Origin: Glaciecola sp034112105
GTDB taxonomy: Bacteria; Pseudomonadota; Gammaproteobacteria; Enterobacterales; Alteromonadaceae
Assembly: GCA_034112105.1 (NCBI GenBank)
Contig: JAWUVZ010000132.1
Span: forward strand, 1-7,244
Direction of reading: 5' to 3'
DNA: 7,244 nucleotides
The translations under genes were made by a program, and so were the position numbers. Under the pieces are notes generated by a model. It saw only the letters and a list, made by a program, of their open reading frames with translations. It was not told where the DNA came from and searched no databases. Positions 1 through 6,683 of this stretch are shown here, one piece after another (positions within the stretch are counted from its first letter, which is position 1; every line of letters begins with the position of its first letter).

Positions 1-1560
1 GTGTTGTATGAGTTTCTCAGATTCAGTATCAAGAGCAGAGGTTGCTTCATCGAGTATTAGCATAGGGGAATCCGCCAGGATTGCTCTGGCAATGGCGATA
101 CGCTGTCGTTGTCCGCCTGAGAGGGCGACTCCATTTTCACCTATAATCGTTTCAAATCCGTTTTCTTGTTGCGCTACAAATTCAGACACATGAGCTGCTT
201 TCGCTGCTTGCATTATTTGCTCTCTGGTCACCTTATCAGCGCAACCGTAAGCAATGTTGTTTGCTATCGTGTCGTTAAACAAGGTGACTTGTTGTGACAC
301 CAACGCAAATTGTCTTCGTAATGAGGTTAATGTAACGTCGTTAAGCGCAACACCATCAATCGATATCTCGCCCGATTCAGGTCGATAAAAACGCGTTAGT
401 AAACTCGACAATGTAGACTTACCACTACCCGAACGTCCTACCAGCGCAATGGTCTGCCCAGCATTAATGACAAATGAAACATTACGCAGTGCAGGCTGGC
501 TTTTACTCGGGTAGGTAAAGGTTACGTCTTTAAACTCTACGTTGCCTTGTGCACGAGTCAACTCTTTGTTACCTGTGTCCATTTCAATATCTTGGTCTAG
601 TAATTCAAATATACTTGCACAGGCTGCCATCCCTTTTTGAAATTCATTATTTACCGTCGTAATTTGTTTTAGCGGTTTTAACAGTGCCATCATAGATAGA
701 ACCACAGCCACAAATACGCCGGGGCTTAAGTCATTGAGCATGGTTGGTGTACTTGCAAGGTAAAGCACAAATGCTAATGCGATCGAAGCGATCACCTGGA
801 TAGTAGAAACGCTTAGGATTTGCGTTGTTGCGAGCTTCATCGTTTGCTGACGATTGTTATTGTTAGTCTGTTGAAACTTATCTGACTCTAATTTTTGACC
901 GCCAAACATCAATACTACTTTATGGCCTTTGACCACTTGTTCAACGCCAGTTGTTAATGAACCCATTGCCTTTTGTATTTCTTTACTTATTTTTCTGAAG
1001 CGCTTACTGACAACACTCACAATAATACCAACAACAGGCCCTATAAGTAGAAAAATTAACGACAATTGCCACGAGTTAATGAACATGACCACAAGTAGAC
1101 CAATAACAAATGCGCCCTCACGGATAAGTATTAAGAAAGCTTTACCTGCAGCATTGGCGACCTGTTCAGTATCAAACGTTACTTTGGAAATGAGCGCACC
1201 CGCAGACTGATGATCATGAAATTCAACTGGCAAGTGAATGTACTTATCAAACAGTTGCTGGCGCATTTTCATGACAACTTGAGAACTTATCCAGCTTAGC
1301 GTGTAACTCCCCATAAAATTAAACAGACCACGTATAATAAAAAGTGGAACTATAGCAAGCGCTGCAATTCTTAAAAAATCTGAACTCGTGTCTTTTAAAC
1401 CGACGTCAATCATAGGCTGTAATTGCGAAATCACATAGGCATCTATGCCTGCATAGCCGAGCATACCTAGTATAGCGATGAAAAATGGAAATTTAAAAGG
1501 CGCTAAGTAAGTCAGGAATCGTTTGACAACTTTTGGCTCATTTTCGATACTCGCAGTCAT
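1..1560 (-). CDS. msbA: Lipid A export ATP-binding/permease protein MsbA (3' end cut by window edge)
   Basis: Inner-membrane homodimeric ABC exporter that flips lipid A-core from the inner to the outer leaflet using ATP. 520 codons are visible from the ATG at 1560, in frame to the window edge; E. coli MsbA has 582 residues, so about 60 C-terminal residues, including the H-loop histidine, are missing. The membrane domain has six likely helices (about residues 24-46, 62-82, 139-160, 164-184, 248-270, 274-294). The family stretches VSKRFRKISK, FQKGMAAC and EFKDVTFTYP are easily recognised. The nucleotide-binding domain shows Walker A GRSGSGKS (375-382, Lys381), Q-loop VSQQ (421-424), signature LSGGQ (480-484) and Walker B LILDEATSALD with Asp504/Glu505, all within a residue or two of the E. 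coli numbering. An AAGGAG Shine-Dalgarno at 1570-1565 lies 4 bases before the ATG. It follows comEC on the same strand by 120 bases, as in the comEC-msbA-lpxK order of many gammaproteobacteria; lpxK would lie outside the window. Identification is secure. Confidence 0.97.
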   Translation of the reverse strand, partial: MTASIENEPKVVKRFLTYLAPFKFPFFIAILGMLGYAGIDAYVISQLQPMIDVGLKDTSSDFLRIAALAIVPLFIIRGLFNFMGSYTLSWISSQVVMKMRQQLFDKYIHLPVEFHDHQSAGALISKVTFDTEQVANAAGKAFLILIREGAFVIGLLVVMFINSWQLSLIFLLIGPVVGIIVSVVSKRFRKISKEIQKAMGSLTTGVEQVVKGHKVVLMFGGQKLESDKFQQTNNNNRQQTMKLATTQILSVSTIQVIASIALAFVLYLASTPTMLNDLSPGVFVAVVLSMMALLKPLKQITTVNNEFQKGMAACASIFELLDQDIEMDTGNKELTRAQGNVEFKDVTFTYPSKSQPALRNVSFVINAGQTIALVGRSGSGKSTLSSLLTRFYRPESGEISIDGVALNDVTLTSLRRQFALVSQQVTLFNDTIANNIAYGCADKVTREQIMQAAKAAHVSEFVAQQENGFETIIGENGVALSGGQRQRIAIARAILADSPMLILDEATSALDTESEKLIQH

Positions 1561-1621
1561 TCTGCTCCTTTCTTCTATTTGCTAATTCAGTTAGCTGTTT
1601 ATTTAGTTTGAACTTTTTACC

Positions 1622-1638
1622 TACGGTATTCTACCGTA
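1622..1638. repeat. Perfect inverted repeat, 7-bp arms with 3-bp spacer, upstream of msbA
   Basis: The plus strand reads TACGGTA, TTC, TACCGTA: two perfectly complementary 7-base arms around a 3-base centre. The centre and the flanking bases form the candidate msbA -10 (TAGAAT on the minus strand), so the repeat could be an operator for a dimeric repressor. It is unlikely to be an intrinsic terminator: on the minus strand the stem is followed by GTAAAAAG rather than a run of T, and on the plus strand by AGCCC. As RNA in a comEC read-through transcript it could form a short hairpin with a GAA loop. No known regulator site was recognised. Confidence 0.55.
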
Positions 1639-1655
1639 AGCCCTGCAATTCACAA
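1628..1655 (-). promoter_or_regulatory. Candidate sigma70 promoter for msbA
   Basis: On the minus strand TTGTGA (1655-1650) is followed after 16 bases by TAGAAT (1633-1628). The -10 matches 5 of 6 consensus bases and the -35 matches 4 of 6. Transcription would begin near 1621, giving a leader of about 60 bases before the msbA ATG. The location in the only sizeable gap between comEC and msbA fits a promoter that lets the essential msbA be expressed independently of comEC. This is a visual consensus match only; in AT-rich DNA such matches arise by chance. Confidence 0.4.
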
Positions 1656-1681
1656 AGCTTTGCTGGCGAGCAGTACTACCC

Positions 1682-4081
1682 TTATTTTATTTGCATATAC
1701 CATGGCGAGAATAAGCGCTGCCGATAGGCTGTAGATTTCACCTTACCATTCGAAAATTCAAAGACAACTTCACCATCATAAGCCGTATTATACACTTTCG
1801 CATTCACCTCATTAAAGTTCGCCAAAACGCTAGCATGTGGAAACCGCCATTGATTATAATAGCTGCTGCTAATCACGACGTATTCGGGGGATACAGCCTG
1901 AATAAAAGGCCTAATTGAGGATGTTTTGCTTCCGTGATGTGCAGCCACTAATACATTCGCTTTTAATTTTGCACTATCTGTATTCGTGCTAACGAGCGCC
2001 TGCTCTGCTTCTTTTTCAATATCACCCGTCAACAACACACTGGCACCTTTACCCGCTATTTTTATTACACAGGAATGATTGTTATCTTGCCCCGATTCGT
2101 TTGCAACGGGCCACAAAATAGTTAATGTTAATTTCCCCCATAAAAAACTATCGTCCGCGGTGCATCCTTTAGCAGGCGTAAGCCATTGGATAACGTTGTA
2201 ATGCGAAAAAACAAACCTATTGCCCCCAGCATGGTCATTATCCATATGGCTATTGATTAAATAATCGAGCTTTGGAATGCTTAAGTTAGTTTTAGAAAAC
2301 GGCATCATCACTTGAGTTTGTGCCTTTAAATATGGCGCAATCACTGTTTTAGCCAAGCTGCCGCCATTAATAAAAGACTGCCCTGTGTCGTACAGCAGAT
2401 ATTGATTATTTTGACGCACCAGCACACTTAATCCTTGCCCTATATCGAAAATCCTTACCGACCAAATTCCGCGATCCGCTTCTCTTGTCGTGCTTTGACA
2501 TAAAATCGCAAGGCTTAGTGTGCCGATAACTTTTTTACGGTGCGGCCAGTGAGGTAAAAATATTATCAGCAGTGAAATAAGCATCATAAACCATGCTATA
2601 GGAGGTATCCCTTGAACTTCTATGCTCGCATGTTGCAAATTATTAACTACTTTTATAAACAACATAAGTTGTTCAAAACACCAATCTACTGCTTGAAGGA
2701 GTGGTTTTAAAAACAGATTTATATTAAACAGTATCAACATGACTATCAGTAAACACATCGGTACTAGCAGCAAACCGACCACGGGCATGACGACTAAATT
2801 TACAAGTGCAGAGACGGTAGAGAACATGCCAAAGTTGATAGCAACGAGTGGCAGCATTATTAGAGATAAAAACAATTGCAGCGTAATCGTTTGCTTTGTC
2901 GCCTGCCAGATAGAGTTATCAATGCGAGGATAACGCCACATAAAAAAATAAATCGCAAAAACAGCACCAAAACTAAACCAAAAACTCATTCCAATTATTG
3001 ATAATGGGAATAATAGGAAGAAACAAACAAGAAGATTAAAAAAGATAGCAATGGGCCTCCAATGTAGTTGGAAAAACATCAAGTAGGCAACAAACAAAAG
3101 AGCGATTATTGAGCGTATCACTGGTATCTGAAAACCACTTATATACGCATAAAAAAAACAAAATGGAATACTAGCGACGACAGCCCAAGGAGCAATATTG
3201 GCTTGCTGATTACTATTCATTAGCCTGATAACGAAAAATAGTATAGTTTTAGTCAGATGAAAAAATAACAAACTCACGATGCCCAAGTGTAATCCGGAAA
3301 TAGCGAATAGATGTGCTGTCCCGGTAGTTTGCAGTAGCTTCCAATCAGCGCTGGTAAATAAACTTCTTTCGCCAAGCGACAATGCGAGGATCCAATTTAT
3401 ATTTTGCAGATTATATTTGCTTGAATATAGCAACAAGCGGTTGGCCAGCTTTTGTCTCAGTGAGCTGCTCGCTCGCAGCAGTGAATTAGTTGGACTGGTC
3501 TTTATCCTACCTATCCCAACAATATTTTGACTAACCAGCCATTTTTGGCGGTTAAAGCCAAATTCGTTAGCTAAAGCATGAGGTCTTTTGATGTTGACCA
3601 ATAACCTAACATTATCACCCTGTTGAAACTCCATATCAGGCTCAAACCAAGAAAGTCTTACCCTAGGCGAGTGGTAAAGTATTGTTTTTCCTATTTTACT
3701 TAGTTGCAGCATTACGCTTTTTTGTTCGAATTGCTGCTTCTTAGATTGAGCATATATCTGCGTGTTTTTGAAAATATTGATTTGAGTCTCGTTTCTTCGT
3801 TGAAGTTGTAACGTTTCAACAGTGCCTTCTATCATTACATTTTCATTAAAATATCGATTTGGTAGTTGCCAAGACGAATACCAATGCCCTACACTGCTCG
3901 CCCAGACGAATCCAAGTATTGATCCGAACATCCACGTTTTTATTTGAAAACGAAGGCATGACAAGACAATAAGGGCTAATACCAAAGTTGCCACAATCTG
4001 AATTGAAGGTAGCACAGGCCAAAATAGGCTACTGAGGAATACAATAATGAATGCAAACATTGCTCTATGTAGCTTACTCAA
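1682..4081 (-). CDS. comEC: ComEC/Rec2 family DNA internalization competence protein
   Basis: Polytopic inner-membrane protein that forms the channel carrying single-stranded transforming DNA into the cytoplasm; E. coli calls the homologue YcaI. At 799 residues it is full length for the family. Order: two or three N-terminal helices (about 8-65), a soluble OB-like/DUF4131 region (about 80-190), the Competence membrane domain (about 225-510) with LALSLGERSLF and HLFAISGLHLGIV (His258, His265), then a C-terminal metallo-beta-lactamase-like domain (about 538-790). That domain carries FDIGQG (545-550), YDTG (564-567), the SHMDNDHAGG metal motif (611-620: His612, Asp614, Asp616, His617), LLTGD (683-687) and AAHHGS (713-718), so the nuclease-like site looks intact. 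The start is TTG at 4081, chosen because a GAGGA Shine-Dalgarno sits 7 bases upstream; an in-frame ATG at 4060 has only a weak, too-close AGAG. It is divergent from the DUF2062 gene and precedes msbA. Whether the host is competent cannot be judged here, since no other competence genes are present. Confidence 0.95.
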   Translation of the reverse strand: MSKLHRAMFAFIIVFLSSLFWPVLPSIQIVATLVLALIVLSCLRFQIKTWMFGSILGFVWASSVGHWYSSWQLPNRYFNENVMIEGTVETLQLQRRNETQINIFKNTQIYAQSKKQQFEQKSVMLQLSKIGKTILYHSPRVRLSWFEPDMEFQQGDNVRLLVNIKRPHALANEFGFNRQKWLVSQNIVGIGRIKTSPTNSLLRASSSLRQKLANRLLLYSSKYNLQNINWILALSLGERSLFTSADWKLLQTTGTAHLFAISGLHLGIVSLLFFHLTKTILFFVIRLMNSNQQANIAPWAVVASIPFCFFYAYISGFQIPVIRSIIALLFVAYLMFFQLHWRPIAIFFNLLVCFFLLFPLSIIGMSFWFSFGAVFAIYFFMWRYPRIDNSIWQATKQTITLQLFLSLIMLPLVAINFGMFSTVSALVNLVVMPVVGLLLVPMCLLIVMLILFNINLFLKPLLQAVDWCFEQLMLFIKVVNNLQHASIEVQGIPPIAWFMMLISLLIIFLPHWPHRKKVIGTLSLAILCQSTTREADRGIWSVRIFDIGQGLSVLVRQNNQYLLYDTGQSFINGGSLAKTVIAPYLKAQTQVMMPFSKTNLSIPKLDYLINSHMDNDHAGGNRFVFSHYNVIQWLTPAKGCTADDSFLWGKLTLTILWPVANESGQDNNHSCVIKIAGKGASVLLTGDIEKEAEQALVSTNTDSAKLKANVLVAAHHGSKTSSIRPFIQAVSPEYVVISSSYYNQWRFPHASVLANFNEVNAKVYNTAYDGEVVFEFSNGKVKSTAYRQRLFSPWYMQIK

Positions 4082-4088
4082 CTTGTTT

Positions 4089-4094
4089 TCCTCA
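4089..4094 (-). promoter_or_regulatory. Ribosome binding site that supports the TTG start of comEC
   Basis: The minus strand reads TGAGGA here, 7 bases before the TTG at 4081-4079. It is a better and better-spaced Shine-Dalgarno than anything before the next in-frame ATG at 4060, so it decides the start. It abuts, on the other strand, the weaker AAGAGA (4094-4099) that would serve the DUF2062 gene. Confidence 0.7.
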
Positions 4095-4107
4095 AGAGAT
4101 TAGATAA

Positions 4108-4623
4108 ATGCCAAAGAAATTTATAAGACGATTTTTACCTAACCATATTACGATTAGAGACAGTAAATATTTACGTATCTTTGGTACACTTTTGCATGAC
4201 CCGAATTTATGGCATCTAAACCGACGTTCCGCTAGCGGAGCCTTTGGTGTTGGACTTTTTTTTGCATTTTGGCCTGTACCTTTCCAAATGATTTTTTCAA
4301 CGGCTGCCGCCATTATTTTCAGAGTTAACTTACCGCTCTCCGTTGCAACAGTTTGGTTGACCAACCCATTCACAATGCCGCCTATATTCTACGGTGCTTA
4401 TTTAGTTGGGAGTACTGTACTTGGTACTGAAGTTGACCATTTTGCGTTTGAATTGAGTTGGTCATGGTTAATAGAAAGCGTCTCAACGATAGGCCCAGCG
4501 TTCATTTTAGGCTGTGCAATATGTTCGGTTTTTTTCGGTCTGTTGGGTTACTTTAGCTTAGATTGGGTTTGGAGAGTCTCGGTTATGCGCGCCTGGAAGG
4601 CACGCAAACCGGGTAATAAATAG
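4108..4623 (+). CDS. DUF2062 domain-containing membrane protein
   Basis: A 171-residue protein of the DUF2062 family, whose function is unknown. Visible family features are the HDPNLWHLNRRSASGAFGVG stretch (30-49) leading into a hydrophobic segment with PVPFQM (56-61), the RVNLPLSVA stretch (72-80), and NPFTMPPIFYGAYLVG (86-101). Two or three membrane segments are likely: about 43-71, 82-103 (weaker) and 123-148. Both ends are basic (MPKKFIRRF at the start, RAWKARKPGNK at the end), which would put both termini in the cytoplasm if the number of helices is even. The ATG at 4108 is preceded by a modest AAGAGA at 4094-4099, 8 bases away. It is divergent from comEC with 26 bases between starts, so its promoter must lie inside the comEC 5' coding region; no good consensus was found there. 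It converges on ligA with 28 bases between stops. From memory, a DUF2062 gene beside comEC recurs in other gammaproteobacteria, but a functional link is not established. Confidence 0.9.
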   Translation: MPKKFIRRFLPNHITIRDSKYLRIFGTLLHDPNLWHLNRRSASGAFGVGLFFAFWPVPFQMIFSTAAAIIFRVNLPLSVATVWLTNPFTMPPIFYGAYLVGSTVLGTEVDHFAFELSWSWLIESVSTIGPAFILGCAICSVFFGLLGYFSLDWVWRVSVMRAWKARKPGNK

Positions 4624-4651
4624 ACTAGGGTGTAATTACCTTGTTGCGGGT

Positions 4652-6679
4652 TTAATGTTGTGCGAAAAAAGCCACCATCTGCGCTTCATCCCAAACTGCT
4701 ACATTTAACGATTCAGCTTTACTTAATTTTGAACCTGCCTTTTCACCAGCAATTAAAAGATCAGTTTGCGACGACACACTACCGGATACTTTTGCACCGA
4801 GCTCTTGCAACTTAGCCTTAGCCTCACTTCGTCCCATTTGCGACAAAGTACCGGTTAACACTACCGTTTTTCCAGCAAATGGTTGGTCATCTTCTGATGC
4901 CTGCAAAATTACTGGCCAATGAATACCCAGCTCAACTAAATCACTTATAATTTGAATATTTAACGGTTCACGCATAAAGTTAAATAAATGCGCTGCCACA
5001 ATAGAACCTACATCTTGCACTTCAATCAATGACTCTATATCTGCTTGCATAATCTCAGCAAGGGTCATGTAGTGCAATGCAAGATTACGCGCTGTTGACT
5101 CCCCGACCTCTCTTATGCCCAAGGAATAAAGGAACTTAGCTAATGTTGTCTCACGCGACTTATCAAGTGCGTTAAGTAAGTTTACCGCCGACTTTTCACC
5201 CATTCTTTCCAGTGAAATTAGCTTCGGCATATTTAAGCGAAACAAATCAGCTGGATTTTCGATCAGACGAGAATCAACCAATTGTTCAACTATTTTGTCA
5301 CCTAAGCCATCGATATCCAAGGCTTTACGAGACGCAAAGTGCTTGATCGCCTCTTTACGTTGTGCACCACAGACTAGTCCACCGGTGCATCTTGCTGTTG
5401 CCTCAGACTCAATTCGCTCTATGTGTGAATTGCACTCAGGGCAATGGGTTGGAAAAATAATCTCGCAAGCATCAACAGGACGTTGCGCTAACACAACTGA
5501 TACGATTTGTGGGATAACGTCACCTGCACGTCGAATTATTACCTGATCGCCAATTTTTACGCCCAAACGCGCAATTTCATCTTGATTATGCAATGTGGCG
5601 TTTGATACCGTAACACCACCAACAAATATAGGCTCTAATCGTGCTACCGGCGTAATCGCACCAGTGCGGCCAACCTGAAATTCAACATCTAACAAAGTGG
5701 TTAGTTCTTCTTGAGCTGGAAATTTCTGTGCAATAGCCAATCGAGGTGCTTTAGAGACGAAGCCTAAACGTTGCTGTAAACTAATATCATTAACCTTGAA
5801 CACAACACCGTCAATGTCATAGGATAGCGAATTACGCATTGCACCTATTTTTTCAAAGTAGGCAATGCATTCCTCAGCACCATTGGCAACCGAGGACTCT
5901 TTGCATAGCGGGATACCCCATTCACCTAATGCAGCTAAGCGTTGTGTGTGTAAAGCCAGATCCGTTAGACTTTCACCTTCAATAACACCCATACTGTAGG
6001 CATAAAACAATAGTGGTCGCTTTGCCGTAATTCGTGAGTCGAGTTGGCGCAAACTGCCAGCTGCAGCATTTCTTGGATTGACGAACACTTTATTACCCGC
6101 ATTTTTCTGCATCTCATTGAGTTGCTCAAACCCAGCTTTTGGCATAAAAACTTCACCTCGCACTTCAACTCTGCTTGGAATGTTTTTACCACGTAATTTG
6201 ATAGGCACATTCGCAATAGTCTTCACATTTTGGGTAATGTCTTCACCAATTTGGCCATCCCCTCTCGTCGCTGCTCGTGTAAGTATGCCGTTTTCATAAA
6301 GGATTGACGCCGCTAAACCATCAAGCTTAGGTTCACAACTAAATTGTAAGTCATTGAATGACATCAGTCTGTCTTGCAAGCGTTTTTCAAATGCTATTAG
6401 GTCGGCTTTGTCAAAGCCATTATCGAGCGATAGCATTGCGACTTCATGCACAACCGTGTCGAACTTCGACAGTGGCTTGCCACCGACTTTTTGACTTGGT
6501 GAGTCTAAGTTAATAAGCTCCGGGTGCTGCTTTTCTAAAGCTATCAACTCATTCATTAAGCGATCGTATTGCGCGTCAGGAATACTTGGAGCATCCATCA
6601 CATAGTACTGGTAATTATGTTCTTCTAGCTGCGATTTAAGCGCATCCATGTGCTCTATTACTTGATTTATTTCAGTCAT
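4652..6679 (-). CDS. ligA: NAD+-dependent DNA ligase LigA
   Basis: Cytoplasmic enzyme that seals nicks with 5'-phosphate and 3'-OH ends, using NAD+ as AMP donor; it joins Okazaki fragments and finishes repair. At 675 residues it is full length (E. coli 671). Order: NAD+-binding domain Ia (about 1-70, with HNYQYYVMDAP and PSIPDAQYD); adenylation domain with motif I EPKLDG (116-121, nucleophile Lys118), RGDGQIGEDIT (139-149), motif III VRGEVFMP (173-180), motif IV DGVVFKVN (290-297) and motif V IAQKFP (316-321); OB-fold (about 325-405); zinc finger with Cys413, Cys416, Cys431 and Cys437; helix-hairpin-helix region (about 445-575); and a BRCT domain (about 598-675, FAGKTVVLTGTL). All catalytic and zinc residues are present. 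The ATG at 6679 lies 4 bases after the zipA stop and has no clear Shine-Dalgarno, so translation is probably coupled to zipA, and both genes likely share a transcript. The zipA-ligA pair is also adjacent in E. coli. Confidence 0.98.
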   Translation of the reverse strand: MTEINQVIEHMDALKSQLEEHNYQYYVMDAPSIPDAQYDRLMNELIALEKQHPELINLDSPSQKVGGKPLSKFDTVVHEVAMLSLDNGFDKADLIAFEKRLQDRLMSFNDLQFSCEPKLDGLAASILYENGILTRAATRGDGQIGEDITQNVKTIANVPIKLRGKNIPSRVEVRGEVFMPKAGFEQLNEMQKNAGNKVFVNPRNAAAGSLRQLDSRITAKRPLLFYAYSMGVIEGESLTDLALHTQRLAALGEWGIPLCKESSVANGAEECIAYFEKIGAMRNSLSYDIDGVVFKVNDISLQQRLGFVSKAPRLAIAQKFPAQEELTTLLDVEFQVGRTGAITPVARLEPIFVGGVTVSNATLHNQDEIARLGVKIGDQVIIRRAGDVIPQIVSVVLAQRPVDACEIIFPTHCPECNSHIERIESEATARCTGGLVCGAQRKEAIKHFASRKALDIDGLGDKIVEQLVDSRLIENPADLFRLNMPKLISLERMGEKSAVNLLNALDKSRETTLAKFLYSLGIREVGESTARNLALHYMTLAEIMQADIESLIEVQDVGSIVAAHLFNFMREPLNIQIISDLVELGIHWPVILQASEDDQPFAGKTVVLTGTLSQMGRSEAKAKLQELGAKVSGSVSSQTDLLIAGEKAGSKLSKAESLNVAVWDEAQMVAFFAQH

Positions 6680-6683
6680 TTTA

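Noticed and set aside
929..1210. Plus-strand 93-codon frame inside msbA
   Set aside because: It is antisense to the well-conserved MsbA membrane domain, and its Thr/Ile/Asn-rich protein shows no family features.
1622..1640. Inverted repeat as a Rho-independent terminator of comEC
   Set aside because: The 7-bp stem is not followed by a T-run on either strand; the bases after it on the comEC strand are A-rich.
1653..1662. 10-bp palindrome CAAAGCTTTG between comEC and msbA
   Set aside because: It is short, overlaps the candidate -35, and has no T-tract or known regulator match; likely chance.
1533..1727. Plus-strand open frame of 64 codons across the comEC-msbA gap
   Set aside because: It overlaps the msbA start, the msbA leader and the comEC end in antisense, has no ribosome binding site of note and no recognisable protein; it covers the region better explained by a promoter.
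4228..4239. 12-bp perfect palindrome TCCGCTAGCGGA in the DUF2062 gene
   Set aside because: It is explained by codons for the conserved Ser-Ala-Ser-Gly stretch and lies 120 bases inside the gene; there is no second copy and no regulatory context.
4092..4373. Minus-strand 93-codon frame opposite the DUF2062 gene, ending at the comEC ribosome binding site
   Set aside because: Its stop codon overlaps the comEC Shine-Dalgarno, so a leader peptide was considered. It is fully antisense to the conserved DUF2062 core and its protein resembles nothing known, so it is most likely a shadow.
5295..6299. Plus- and minus-strand frames of 73-83 codons inside ligA
   Set aside because: All lie within the fully conserved LigA coding region in other frames and show no protein features of their own.
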